Shown one piece after another: positions 9,075-17,607 of a DNA stretch of 64,000 bases. Made by a program: the position numbers and the translations under genes. The first letter of the stretch is position 1. Every line of letters starts with the position of its first letter. The stretch comes from JBBKWU01 sp037969035 (GTDB taxonomy: Bacteria > Pseudomonadota > Alphaproteobacteria > Micavibrionales > Micavibrionaceae). The stretch lies in contig JBBKWU010000013.1 of the NCBI GenBank assembly GCA_037969035.1, positions 1 through 64,000 on the forward strand, read 5' to 3'. The notes beneath the pieces were generated by a model. That model made no database searches, had not been told where the DNA came from, and saw only the letters and a list, made by a program, of their open reading frames with translations.

Positions 9075-9174
9075 GGATGTGTCTCGAACCAAAAATAATG
9101 AGATTGTGGTGAAGATTCGCCACAGATATCTACTAACAAGGATACAGGAGAGCGATTCCGCGTGCAAGTGCATA

Positions 9175-9204
9175 AAAGCCGATCTACACAAGCAGATCGG
9201 CTTT
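9175..9204 (-). terminator. Intrinsic terminator after the 206-aa gene
   Basis: AAAGCCGATCT (9175-9185) and AGATCGGCTTT (9194-9204) form a perfect 11-bp stem with an 8-nt loop. On the minus strand it follows the stop at 9232 by 28 bp and ends in CTTTTAT, so it terminates the 9232-9852 gene. It also separates that gene from the barrel gene. Confidence 0.75.
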
Positions 9205-9231
9205 GAAAATTAATATGTTTGATTTGTGGTG

Positions 9232-9852
9232 TTACGCAATCGGCGCGTCAACACGAACCGGAAGGTCTGTGGCAATCGGATCATCGTCCAACATTTCGAT
9301 CATGCCTGATGGCTGTACAGCGAAATTCGCGATAAACAACGCGTTGGAGTAGAACACAACGGCATCACAAAGGTAGAAGCCTTGCTCGTTTTTGCCTTCA
9401 TAGGTTGCGGGGCGAATCGTGCCTTCGACAACAGAACGTGTTTTTTCGTCCATGTTTTTAGGCATGTTCGGGTCATTCATATCATCAGCAATGAAGAATG
9501 GGCCTTCTTCGCCGCGCACGAAATAACAGAAGAATGTTAGATATTCCAAAACGTTATCATCTGTGATTTTCACAGGTGCTTGCGCGTTTACTTCATGAAT
9601 TGGCGGGGATGTACCGTTTAGACGGAATAGCTGTCCCTGCATCGTCAGGAAGAAAATCTGCAGATTTTTTGGCATCCATGTGCTGTCTGTCACACGGATC
9701 AAAACCACGTTGTCATAGAAAGGGAGCTGGCGCCACATCACTTTTGTATTCTCGGCTGTGCCTTTGAATTTACCGTCAATCGGGTTTACCTGATCCAAAA
9801 ATCCTGTAAGTTCCTCACCTGTGACCGCGTTCCAGTTATCATCGTTATACAT
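9232..9852 (-). CDS. Unknown 206-aa soluble protein
   Basis: Not recognised. There is no signal peptide or membrane segment. Sequence is beta-strand rich, with hydrophobic stretches such as NVVLIRVTDSTW and LEYLTFFCYFVRGEEGPFFIAD, and an acidic C-terminus with IEMLDDDPIATDLP. Codon use and length look like a real gene, and it has its own terminator at 9175-9204. It is transcribed away from rpmH, so the 220-bp region at 9853-10071 holds two divergent promoters; only the rpmH one is clear to me. Confidence 0.7.
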   Translation of the reverse strand: MYNDDNWNAVTGEELTGFLDQVNPIDGKFKGTAENTKVMWRQLPFYDNVVLIRVTDSTWMPKNLQIFFLTMQGQLFRLNGTSPPIHEVNAQAPVKITDDNVLEYLTFFCYFVRGEEGPFFIADDMNDPNMPKNMDEKTRSVVEGTIRPATYEGKNEQGFYLCDAVVFYSNALFIANFAVQPSGMIEMLDDDPIATDLPVRVDAPIA

Positions 9853-10000
9853 TATAAAATCCTTTTACCTTGCCGCTTAATATATTTAAGTTACTAACAA
9901 ATTTTGTACTGCAAGCGCAAGTATTTGATAATAAAAATGAATAAAAATCAAGTTTAAAGCTTTGGATTTATGGTCTTTGTAAAAAAGAGTCATAGAAAGA

Positions 10001-10029
10001 TTGACAGAATGTGAGGGAGCCGTTATAAA
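10001..10029 (+). promoter_or_regulatory. Sigma70-type promoter of the rpmH operon
   Basis: A consensus -35 box TTGACA (10001-10006) and a -10 box TATAAA (10024-10029) are separated by exactly 17 bp, 42 bp ahead of the rpmH start. Shine-Dalgarno ACAGGAG lies at 10057-10063, 8 bp before the ATG. Confidence 0.8.
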
Positions 10030-10071
10030 AGCCATCTTTGATTAATACTATGAATTACAGGAGCGCCTGCA

Positions 10072-10206
10072 ATGAAACGTACATTCCAGCCAAGTAACCT
10101 TGTTCGCAAGCGTCGCCATGGTTTCCGTGCCCGTATGGCCACAAAAAACGGCCGTCTTATTTTGGCACGCCGTCGTGCAAAAGGCCGTAAGGTTCTGAGC
10201 GCTTAG
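10072..10206 (+). CDS. rpmH: Ribosomal protein L34
   Basis: A 44-aa, very basic protein beginning MKRTFQPSNLVRKRRHGFRA and ending GRKVLSA, the complete and highly conserved bL34 sequence of the large ribosomal subunit. It is first in the rpmH-rnpA-yidD-yidC-engB operon, behind a near-consensus promoter and a good Shine-Dalgarno site. rnpA follows within 35 bp, the conserved bacterial arrangement. Confidence 0.98.
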   Translation: MKRTFQPSNLVRKRRHGFRARMATKNGRLILARRRAKGRKVLSA

Positions 10207-10240
10207 ATAAACAGGTTGAATATTCCCTGTTTGGCCGGAT

Positions 10241-10690
10241 ATGCTTGGGCACATCATGAAAACAAGCCAACAAGATATGAATAATTTAGGCCGCCTTAAA
10301 GGGCGGTCTGACTTTTTGCGCGTCCAAAATAGCGGCAAGAAATGGATTTCCCGTCATTTTGTGCTGCAAATGGATGACGGCATCTCAGACAAAAATCGCT
10401 GTGGCTTCACAGTGACAAAGCGTCTTGATAAATCAGCAGTGAAACGCAACCGCATGAAACGCCGTTTACGTGCCGCATCATATGATGTTATGGCGGCAGA
10501 TTTTAAACTGCGTGATTTGATGGGCGGTATCAATGATTTCGTATTGATCGCGCGCAAGGGTTTAATTGACGCAGATTATAATGATTTGAAAAAAGATTTG
10601 CGCTGGTGCCTGAAAAAACTTGCCGCACAGCAAGAAGAAATGGCGGCCGCAGCAGAAAAATCTCAAACCCAAACAGAAAAAACGGAATAG
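10241..10690 (+). CDS. rnpA: RNase P protein component
   Basis: A protein of up to 149 aa that supports the RNase P RNA in maturing tRNA 5' ends. The family signature is the basic helix SAVKRNRMKRRLR (RNR motif, about residues 66-78), preceded by GFTVTKRLDK and by the N-terminal LKGRSDFLRV. Compared with typical RnpA (about 115-125 aa) it has a C-terminal extension rich in Ala, Glu and Gln. The start is uncertain: ATG 10241, 10256 and 10277 are in frame and none has a strong Shine-Dalgarno. The 10277 start would fit family alignments well. yidD begins 3 bp after the stop. Confidence 0.93.
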   Translation: MLGHIMKTSQQDMNNLGRLKGRSDFLRVQNSGKKWISRHFVLQMDDGISDKNRCGFTVTKRLDKSAVKRNRMKRRLRAASYDVMAADFKLRDLMGGINDFVLIARKGLIDADYNDLKKDLRWCLKKLAAQQEEMAAAAEKSQTQTEKTE

Positions 10691-10693
10691 CGT

Positions 10694-10996
10694 ATGACAA
10701 TGATTACAGCTGTGACGACATTGCCTTCTTATATTGCGCGTGGGGCTATTAATGTGTATCGCGTCGTTGTGTCCCCTTTATTTGCGCCATCCTGCCGCTT
10801 TCACCCGACATGTTCTGGTTATGCGCGTGATGCGTTTGCCAATCATGGGTTATTCAAGGGTTTGGTGCTCTCTATGTGGCGCATCATGCGGTGTCATCCA
10901 TGGTCTGGGAATCATTGGCATGATCCTGTGCCAAAACGCTTTGCGTGGAAAGACATCTTGGGCTATAAACGCATCTATAATGATGATAAAGAGTAA
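10694..10996 (+). CDS. yidD: Membrane protein insertion efficiency factor YidD
   Basis: A 100-aa YidD-family protein with the diagnostic core SPLFAPSCRFHPTCSGYA (about residues 27-44) and the later RIMRCHPW motif. It carries the three conserved cysteines of the family. YidD is a small membrane-associated protein thought to help YidC insert inner-membrane proteins. It sits between rnpA (3 bp upstream) and yidC, its usual place, and is surely co-transcribed with them. Confidence 0.95.
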   Translation: MTMITAVTTLPSYIARGAINVYRVVVSPLFAPSCRFHPTCSGYARDAFANHGLFKGLVLSMWRIMRCHPWSGNHWHDPVPKRFAWKDILGYKRIYNDDKE

Positions 10997-11048
10997 CTAA
11001 CAAAAGGTTCAGCCTTTTGAAAACTGGTACGGAAAGAGCGAAAAACCA

Positions 11049-13016
11049 ATGAAAACACCTATGCCGAACAATAAAGATGAACTCCACCCACAGGATAAAC
11101 GTAATCTGATTATCTTTGTTGTTGTCTCGCTTGTAATTTGGTTCACGTTTGACCAGATTATTCTTAAGCCCCGTATGGATCAATTGCACGCGACCAAAGA
11201 AGCCGAAGCCATTGCCGCAAAAAAAGCGCGCGGAAATATGTCCGCTGAGGAATTGGTGACAGCGACTGAGGTGCGCCCCCGTCAGGAGATTATTTCCGAA
11301 TCTGCTCGTATAACGCTCGAAAACGCAGCACTTTCTGGCTCAATCAATCTAAAGGGTGGTCGTTTCGATGATGTAACGCTCAAAGATTATTACGATACGC
11401 TGGATAAGAAAAATAATGTGGCGTTGTTTGCACCCGCAGGTTCAAAAGATCCTGAATATGCTGATTTCGGTTGGCTCAGCAAAGATAGCAACATCCGCAC
11501 CCCCAATAAAAACACAGTGTGGAGCGTAGAAGGTAATAGCAAGTTAGCACCACAAGCCCCTGTCACGCTTTACTGGGAAAACGGTCAAGGCCTGCGGTTC
11601 GAACGCACCATCAGCCTTGATGACCAATATATGTTCAATGTGAAACGCCGCGTGATTAATAATTCAGGCAGCACAGTAACGTTGTTCCCTTACATGCTGG
11701 TGGCGCAGCGCGGTATGCCTGCGGATTTCTTTAATCGCGGCATCGTGCATGAAGGCCCGATTGCGTATGTGAACGAAGAAATTGAAGAAGTTTCTTACAG
11801 CAAGATGAAGAAGAAGAAAATGGCGACTTACCGTTCCAGCGAAGGTTGGGCGGGTCTCTCTGACCACTACTGGATGACAGCACTTGTTCCGACACGCGAA
11901 CATGAAATGAAATACCAGTTCACGTATACGGATAATATTGACCCCGATAAAGTCGGCGCGTTTCAGGTTGATTTGACAGGCGATGCGCAAGCCATTGCCA
12001 ATGGCAGTTCGTATGAAACAACCGCCGATATGTATGTCGGTACGAAAAATCTGAAAATAATCGAACAATATGCGCAGGATTACAGCATTAAGCATTTTGA
12101 TCTGACTGTTGATTTCGGCATGTTCTATTTCATTACGAAGCCGTTTTATCATGTGCTGATGTTCTTTGCGAACCTGTTCGGAAATTTTGGTGTCGCGATT
12201 TTGTGTTTGACGCTTGTTGTACGTGCGGCGGCATTCCCGCTTGCCAATACAACGTTTAAATCCTTTGCTGGCATGGCAAAACTTGCGCCAGAAATGCAAA
12301 AGCTGAAGGAAAAATATAAGGACGATAAAGCGAAATTACAGCAATCCTTAATCAAGCTTTACGAGAAAGAAAAGGTCAATCCAATGGCGGGGTGTTTACC
12401 GCTTTTGATTCAGATTCCGATCTTCTTCGCCGTTTATAAAGTGTTGCTGATCTCGCTCGAGATGCGTCATGCACCGTTCTTTGGTTGGATTCACGATCTA
12501 TCTGCGCCTGATCCGACAACGATCTTTAACCTGTTCGGCCTAATCCCGTGGGATCCACCAAGCTTTATGATGTTTGGTGTGTGGTCGTGCTTTATGTTGG
12601 TTTTCATGATCTTGCAGAAAAAGCTAACACCGCCTCCTGCTGATCCAACACAGAAAATACTGATGTACTACTTCCCGTATTTCATCAGCTATATCTTGGC
12701 TAGTTTTGCCTCAGGCTTGGTTATTTACTGGACGTTCAGTAATGCGCTGTCCGTGTTGCAGCAATATGTGATTTTGCGTCAATCAGGTGCAGATATCTAT
12801 CTGTTCAAAAGCCATACGGAAAAGAAGAAGATAAAGCAGGATCAATTAGACAAGATCGAAGACGCGCGCAAAGAAGCCCTTAAAAAGCTCAAGGGCGGTT
12901 CTGAGCTTCTCGGCGATGATGTGATTGATGCGGAAGAAGTCGAAGATGCGGCGAAGAAAAAGCCTGCAAAACCGATCACCAAGCCAAAGCCGAAAAAGTC
13001 TAAGAAGAAAAAATAG
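11049..13016 (+). CDS. yidC: Membrane protein insertase YidC
   Basis: A 655-aa YidC/Oxa1-family insertase of the Gram-negative type. It has an N-terminal transmembrane anchor (NLIIFVVVSLVIWFTF, about 19-34), a large periplasmic beta domain, and the C-terminal insertase core with helices at about 355-570, including NPMAGCLPLLIQIPIFFAVYK. A Lys-rich cytoplasmic tail of about 60 residues ends in KPKKSKKKK, typical of YidC proteins that bind ribosomes. It is slightly longer than E. coli YidC (548 aa), mainly through the tail and periplasmic domain. It starts at ATG 11049; an alternative ATG at 11061 is possible. It is followed 58 bp later by engB. Confidence 0.97.
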   Translation: MKTPMPNNKDELHPQDKRNLIIFVVVSLVIWFTFDQIILKPRMDQLHATKEAEAIAAKKARGNMSAEELVTATEVRPRQEIISESARITLENAALSGSINLKGGRFDDVTLKDYYDTLDKKNNVALFAPAGSKDPEYADFGWLSKDSNIRTPNKNTVWSVEGNSKLAPQAPVTLYWENGQGLRFERTISLDDQYMFNVKRRVINNSGSTVTLFPYMLVAQRGMPADFFNRGIVHEGPIAYVNEEIEEVSYSKMKKKKMATYRSSEGWAGLSDHYWMTALVPTREHEMKYQFTYTDNIDPDKVGAFQVDLTGDAQAIANGSSYETTADMYVGTKNLKIIEQYAQDYSIKHFDLTVDFGMFYFITKPFYHVLMFFANLFGNFGVAILCLTLVVRAAAFPLANTTFKSFAGMAKLAPEMQKLKEKYKDDKAKLQQSLIKLYEKEKVNPMAGCLPLLIQIPIFFAVYKVLLISLEMRHAPFFGWIHDLSAPDPTTIFNLFGLIPWDPPSFMMFGVWSCFMLVFMILQKKLTPPPADPTQKILMYYFPYFISYILASFASGLVIYWTFSNALSVLQQYVILRQSGADIYLFKSHTEKKKIKQDQLDKIEDARKEALKKLKGGSELLGDDVIDAEEVEDAAKKKPAKPITKPKPKKSKKKK

Positions 13017-13074
13017 CGTTGTGGTCAGGATGCGACCACAACCATAATGATAACCAGAAAGAAGGCGCGGCCTT

Positions 13075-13707
13075 ATGAGCGAGCTCATTGCCGGTATAGA
13101 TCCCGAAAAACTATTTGCTGGCGAATGCGATTTCGTATTGGGCGTGGCGGATTTGGTACAGTTGCCCGATGGTGATAGACCAGAAATCGCGTTTGCGGGA
13201 CGCTCGAACGTTGGGAAATCTTCGCTGATTAATGCGCTGACGGGGCGCAAGAACATCGCACGTACGTCGAATACACCGGGGCGTACACAACAGCTCAATT
13301 TCTTTGACCTTGGTGGCTTGTTTTACATGGTGGATTTGCCGGGCTATGGCTATGCCAAGGTTTCTAAATCACAAAAGAATGAATGGAACAAGGTTCTGCG
13401 CAATTACATGCGCGGCCGTGCCAATCTGCGCTGTGTTTTTGTATTGGTGGATGGCCGCCACGGTATTAAAGAGAACGATATCGAAATCATGAAATTGCTC
13501 GATGAATCAGCGGTGCCATACCGTATTGTCTTGACCAAGGTTGATAAGGTTAAAGACCAAATGCTCGCTCGTTACGAGGCTGATATCAAGGCGCTTTTGA
13601 AAAAACATGCCGCCGCGTATCCGGAGCTAACCTTTACCAGTTCTGAGAAGAAATTAGGTCTGGAAGAATTACGAGAGCAAGCCGTACGCGTTATTGTGGG
13701 GCAATAA
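13075..13707 (+). CDS. engB: Ribosome biogenesis GTP-binding protein EngB/YihA
   Basis: A 210-aa small GTPase of the EngB/YihA/YsxC family, needed for assembly of the large ribosomal subunit. G1 reads GRSNVGKSSL (about residues 42-51), the T-loop is TSNTPGRTQ, G3 is DLPGYGYAK and G4 is TKVDK (about 159-163). Length is typical. It closes the rpmH-yidC operon. Its 3' end overlaps the end of the convergent prepilin-like gene by 17 bp. Confidence 0.95.
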   Translation: MSELIAGIDPEKLFAGECDFVLGVADLVQLPDGDRPEIAFAGRSNVGKSSLINALTGRKNIARTSNTPGRTQQLNFFDLGGLFYMVDLPGYGYAKVSKSQKNEWNKVLRNYMRGRANLRCVFVLVDGRHGIKENDIEIMKLLDESAVPYRIVLTKVDKVKDQMLARYEADIKALLKKHAAAYPELTFTSSEKKLGLEELREQAVRVIVGQ

Positions 13708-14461
13708 TATCGTAATAGGCGAATACGTCACCCGAACTGTTTTGCACACATAATGCGGGAACACCTTCACACGCGGGGCAGATTGCAGCTGTGAAATCGG
13801 CTGTACCGCCTGAATGTCCTGAACCGTTTGAATTGAGGTGCGGTGGTGCGGTGTTTTGATTGTCAATCAACACAGTGCGAATTTGTCCTGTCAGTTGCGG
13901 TGGCGGCACAAAAGTATCACCAGCAATCATCTCGTTTATACGTTCGCACACATTTTGCGGTATGCGGTAGGCGACAAGCGCGACATCGTGTGCGCTGCTG
14001 TAACTCCACTCAACATCATTGAAACGTCCGACATACCAACCCGCATCGGGCGCGCTTTCTGTGGCACCTGCGGGGGCGGCTAGATCCTTCGGCAGGGTTT
14101 GCGGTGAAATGCCGCCACCCAAAGGATGATAGACTTTGTCACCATTGGAATAGCTGGCTTCTGAATCAAAATCCACATCGCCTTGTTGGAAGAAAGTTAG
14201 GTTATTGATATCGGTGCCGCCATAGGACATGATTTCAACAGAATCGCGCATTTGGGCGGCGTAATTGATGATTTGCGTGGCGTAAAAATCCACCTTGTTC
14301 CGATCAACGATATTGGTTTCGGACGTATCATTGCCGCGTGCGAGAATAAAATTCAGCGCCGCAAACAATGCCACAATAATCAAAACATAGACCATGGCAT
14401 TGCCGCGCTCTGCGTTGCGCTTGTGTGTATTTTGCGAAAAAGATTTCTGTTCATCATTCAT
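13691..14461 (-). CDS. Prepilin-like secreted or membrane-anchored protein (paralogue of 28391-29119)
   Basis: A 256-aa protein with a short basic leader (KRNAERGNA) followed directly by a hydrophobic helix (MVYVLIIVALFAALNFILA), the layout of type IV prepilin-like proteins with cleavage after Gly. The usual Glu at +5 is not evident. A helical stretch (YATQIINYAAQMRDSVEIM) and a beta-rich C-terminal region follow, with a cysteine-containing end (CPACEG, CVQNSSGDVFAYYDIIAP). The end and the mid-protein motif NVCERINEMI resemble the protein at 28391-29119. Function unknown. It overlaps engB by 17 bp tail to tail and starts 51 bp from the divergent rmuC. Confidence 0.65.
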   Translation of the reverse strand: MNDEQKSFSQNTHKRNAERGNAMVYVLIIVALFAALNFILARGNDTSETNIVDRNKVDFYATQIINYAAQMRDSVEIMSYGGTDINNLTFFQQGDVDFDSEASYSNGDKVYHPLGGGISPQTLPKDLAAPAGATESAPDAGWYVGRFNDVEWSYSSAHDVALVAYRIPQNVCERINEMIAGDTFVPPPQLTGQIRTVLIDNQNTAPPHLNSNGSGHSGGTADFTAAICPACEGVPALCVQNSSGDVFAYYDIIAPQ

Positions 14462-14512
14462 AACAATGCTATTCTGACCCCTAATAGGAAATTTGCAAGG
14501 AATAGATACCCC

Positions 14513-15739
14513 ATGACACTCGACTGGATTTCACTTGGTATAGGCTTATTCATCGGCGCGGCTGCTGCGTTTGTGTTTTTTGGTAGTAAGTTGGCCGCCA
14601 TGCGCGAGCGTTTGCGCCAGCGTGAGGATGCGGTCGGTGACATTGACGGCGCGTTCGCAAAACTTGCCCAAGAGGCTCTGACGCGCAGTAACGAGCAATT
14701 CCTGCAACTTGCCCAAGAGCGTCTGAAGAACGTACAAGCCGACGGCGCACATGATTTGGAAAAACGCCAAAAGGCGATTGCTGACCTTGTTGACCCGATT
14801 GGTAAGACATTGAAGGACATGGAAGGCAAAATCGAACATCTGGGTAAAGCCGGCACAGGCATTGAAACACAGCTTAAAACCTTTGCTGAGGACCAACGCA
14901 TGTTGCGCCAAGAAACGCAAAATCTGGTGCAGGCCTTGCGCAATCCTGCGGCACGTGGGCGTTGGGGCGAGATGCAATTGCAACGCACGCTGGAACTTGT
15001 CGGCATGGTCGAAGGCACGCATTACGTGCAGCAACAAAGCGTACAGGCCGAAGGCGTGAAACGCTTGCCTGACTTTATCATCAAGCTCCCCGGTAAGATG
15101 GAGATTATCATCGATGTCAAAGCCCCGATTGAGCCGTATTGGGACGCGATGGAAAAAGCAGACACCGAGGCCGCGCAACGCAATGCGGCGGATAGCTTCA
15201 AACGCAAGGTGCGTGAGCATTTGAAGCAGTTGAGCAGTAAAGAATACTGGCGTCATTTTGACAGTCCAGAATTCGTGGTGATGTTTCTGCCGACCGAGGG
15301 GCTTTATTCTATGGCGGTCAGTAACGATCATGCGCTGATCGAGGATGCGGCTAAATGCAACATCATTTTGGCCTCACCAACGACAGTGATGGGCTTGCTC
15401 CGCGTGGCGATGCATGGTTGGCAACAACAAGCCATGGCAGAAGAAGCCAAGCAAGTCGCAACATTGGCGGCGGATTTATACAACCGTATCGCGAAATTCG
15501 GCGAACATATGAGCAAGCTCGGCAGAAACCTCAATACGGCGCTGGGCGCGTATAACCAAGCGGTCGGCTCGCTCGAATCCTCTGTCCTGCCCGGGGCACG
15601 GAAATTTAAGGATTTGCATATCCAAACGGGTGGGCGCGAGATTCCTGAGCTTGTTGCGCTTGAGGAAACACCGCGCGGCCTGTCTGCACCAGAGCTTGTG
15701 GAAGGCATTGAAAGAGACAAGATCACCGAAGATGCATAA
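14513..15739 (+). CDS. rmuC: DNA recombination protein RmuC
   Basis: A 408-aa RmuC-family protein, a membrane-anchored, nuclease-fold protein that limits rearrangement at inverted repeats. The N-terminal helix (WISLGIGLFIGAAAAFVFFG) is followed by a long coiled coil (about 30-150). The conserved core then shows RGRWGEMQLQRTLELVGM, PDFIIKLPG and IIIDVKAPIEPYWDA, where the D and K belong to the PD-(D/E)XK-like active site. I start it at ATG 14513, which places the membrane helix at the N-terminus; a longer frame from 14252 would run antisense through the neighbouring gene. Confidence 0.93.
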   Translation: MTLDWISLGIGLFIGAAAAFVFFGSKLAAMRERLRQREDAVGDIDGAFAKLAQEALTRSNEQFLQLAQERLKNVQADGAHDLEKRQKAIADLVDPIGKTLKDMEGKIEHLGKAGTGIETQLKTFAEDQRMLRQETQNLVQALRNPAARGRWGEMQLQRTLELVGMVEGTHYVQQQSVQAEGVKRLPDFIIKLPGKMEIIIDVKAPIEPYWDAMEKADTEAAQRNAADSFKRKVREHLKQLSSKEYWRHFDSPEFVVMFLPTEGLYSMAVSNDHALIEDAAKCNIILASPTTVMGLLRVAMHGWQQQAMAEEAKQVATLAADLYNRIAKFGEHMSKLGRNLNTALGAYNQAVGSLESSVLPGARKFKDLHIQTGGREIPELVALEETPRGLSAPELVEGIERDKITEDA

Positions 15740-15956
15740 AGCGCGATATTGGGGTTGTTAAGACGTTGATTTGTAATGATAATCAGCATCTCTTCACTTT
15801 AATCGTAAGTTTTGGTGCCATCTCACGCATTGTCTCTTCCTTTCTTTCCTGTCTCTCGTTCACAACCTGACACAACCACGATACCGCGTGATTGCGCCTA
15901 TAGGCATTATAGGAAAATAATCATATTTGGTCAAGAAAAGTTAGGCAGGCGCTCAT

Positions 15957-16062
15957 CTTTTTTAAGGATGCAAACAAAACTACGTTTTGCTTTGAGAAGC
16001 AATCCCGATAGGGATTGTTCTCCTCTTTTTTAAAGATGCAAACAAAACTACGTTTTGCTTTG
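15957..16062. repeat. Pair of 38-bp direct repeats with internal hairpins, upstream of def
   Basis: Two copies (15957-15994 and 16025-16062) of a 38-bp sequence differ at one base. Each contains a small hairpin, CAAAAC-TAC-GTTTTG, inside a wider GCAAA...TTTGC stem. Between them GAGAAGCAATCCC and GGGATTGTTCTC (15994-16022) form another hairpin. The 350-bp gap 15740-16089 holds no convincing gene. This block is its only structured content, apart from a weak hairpin near 15897-15913. It could be a repeat element or a structured def leader. Confidence 0.7.
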
Positions 16063-16089
16063 CAGGCAAACCGTGCTAAATAAATTTCC

Positions 16090-16614
16090 ATGAGTAAATA
16101 CGATATTATATGCATTCCAGATGCAGTGTTAAAAGAGCGCGCCAACGAAGTTGGAGGCGTGACCGATGATGTGCGCAAACAAATGGACCGTATGTTGGAA
16201 ACAATGTATGACGCACCGGGGATTGGTTTGGCCGCAAATCAGGTGAATTTGTTAAACCGTGTTGTGGTGATGGATTTAGATTACCGCAAGGACGGGTCGG
16301 AGAAAAACCCGATCTGTATGGCAAATCCCGAGATTATCTGGAAATCTGAGGAAATGAGCGTGATGGAGGAGGGATGTTTATCTATCCCCAATCAATATGG
16401 ACAGGTTGAACGCCCCGCGATTGTGCGCGTGAAATATTTGGATTATAGCGGCAAGGAAGCAGAATTAGAGGCTTCAGAATTAATGTCGCATTGCGTACAG
16501 CATGAAATTGACCATTTGAACGGCATTTTGTTCATCGATTACCTATCGAAGCTCAAGCGTGATATGATTATTCGCAAAGTTGAGAAAATGAACAAATCTG
16601 ACGATGTTTTGTAA
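16090..16614 (+). CDS. def: Peptide deformylase
   Basis: A 174-aa peptide deformylase, which removes the formyl group from the starting methionine of new proteins using a bound metal. All three family motifs are present: GIGLAANQV (motif 1, about 44-52), EGCLSIP (motif 2, metal-binding Cys, about 94-100) and QHEIDHLNG (motif 3, HExxH, about 137-145). Length is typical. It is followed 39 bp later by fmt, its functional partner, which adds the formyl group. The pair is a common operon. Confidence 0.97.
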   Translation: MSKYDIICIPDAVLKERANEVGGVTDDVRKQMDRMLETMYDAPGIGLAANQVNLLNRVVVMDLDYRKDGSEKNPICMANPEIIWKSEEMSVMEEGCLSIPNQYGQVERPAIVRVKYLDYSGKEAELEASELMSHCVQHEIDHLNGILFIDYLSKLKRDMIIRKVEKMNKSDDVL

Positions 16615-16653
16615 ACAGACGCCAGACAACCGATCAAGGAGCCACATATAATA

Positions 16654-17607
16654 ATGGCCGACGACAATAAAAAACTCCGCATCATCTTTATGGGCACACC
16701 CGATTTTTCCGTTCCTGCGCTTGAGCATTTGGTTGCTGGCCCGCATGAGGTTGTGTGCGTGTACTCCCAACCGCCGCGCCCCAAGGGCAGAGGCCACCAA
16801 ATTCAACTTTCTCCTGTGCAGCAATGCGCGGAAAAGCACGGAATTGAAATACGCACGCCGATCTCGTTCAAAAATAATAAAGAAGCACGGGCTGCGTTTG
16901 ATGATTTGAAGGCTGATGTTGCCGTGGTTGCGGCATACGGGCTTATCTTGCCACAAGACATTTTGGATATGCCGCGCTTTGGCTGTATCAACATTCATGC
17001 TTCGCTCTTGCCACGTTGGCGCGGCGCGGCACCTATTCATTATTCTATCTGGAAAGGTGACGAGCAAAGCGGCATTACGATCATGCAGATGGAAAAAGGC
17101 CTTGATACAGGCCCGATGATCGAGAAAAAAGAAGTCACCATCCATGATTACACAACATCGCAAAGCCTGCATGACGAGCTATCGGCGTTGGGTGGTGTGA
17201 TGATTTGTGGCGTGATGGATCAGCTTGCCGCCAAAGGTAAGCTAAAGGCAGAGGCGCAGAACGATAAGGTGTCTAGCTATGCTTCAATGCTGAAAAAAGA
17301 AGACGGTATTGTGGATTGGTCACAAAATGCGCTGGAAATTGACCGCCAGATTAGAGCACTCAACCCGTGGCCGGGGGTCTGGACGAGCGTTAGGGGTAAG
17401 CGTTTTAAGATTTTAGCCGCAGAGCGCAGCGATGAATGCGCCAACATAAAGCCCGGCGCGTTAATTCATAAAGGCGGGCACATTGCGTGCGGCGGCGGCA
17501 GCGTTATCAAATTATTGCTGATACAGCCTGAAAATGCGAAATCAATGGATTTTGTCGCAGCCTTAAACGGAAATTATATCAAACCCGAGGATGTTTTGGG
17601 GGCGTGA
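16654..17607 (+). CDS. fmt: Methionyl-tRNA formyltransferase
   Basis: A 317-aa enzyme that transfers a formyl group from 10-formyl-tetrahydrofolate to initiator Met-tRNA. The N-terminus reads LRIIFMGTPDFSVPAL. The formyltransferase signature, CINIHASLLPRWRGAAPI, is complete at about residues 110-127 and includes the catalytic Asn and His. The C-terminal tRNA-binding domain contains LNPWPGVWT. It follows def with a 39-bp gap. Its last 29 bp overlap the end of the convergent metalloprotease-like gene on the other strand. Confidence 0.97.
   Translation: MADDNKKLRIIFMGTPDFSVPALEHLVAGPHEVVCVYSQPPRPKGRGHQIQLSPVQQCAEKHGIEIRTPISFKNNKEARAAFDDLKADVAVVAAYGLILPQDILDMPRFGCINIHASLLPRWRGAAPIHYSIWKGDEQSGITIMQMEKGLDTGPMIEKKEVTIHDYTTSQSLHDELSALGGVMICGVMDQLAAKGKLKAEAQNDKVSSYASMLKKEDGIVDWSQNALEIDRQIRALNPWPGVWTSVRGKRFKILAAERSDECANIKPGALIHKGGHIACGGGSVIKLLLIQPENAKSMDFVAALNGNYIKPEDVLGA

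Noticed and set aside
14252..14512. Longer rmuC reading frame from 14252
   Set aside because: It runs antisense through the prepilin-like gene and puts the rmuC membrane helix in the middle of the protein; ATG 14513 fits the family.
15812..16033. 73-aa plus-strand frame in the rmuC-def gap
   Set aside because: Runs through the direct-repeat block; no Shine-Dalgarno or recognisable sequence.
16543..17172. 209-aa minus-strand frame over def-fmt
   Set aside because: Fully antisense to the conserved fmt start region.
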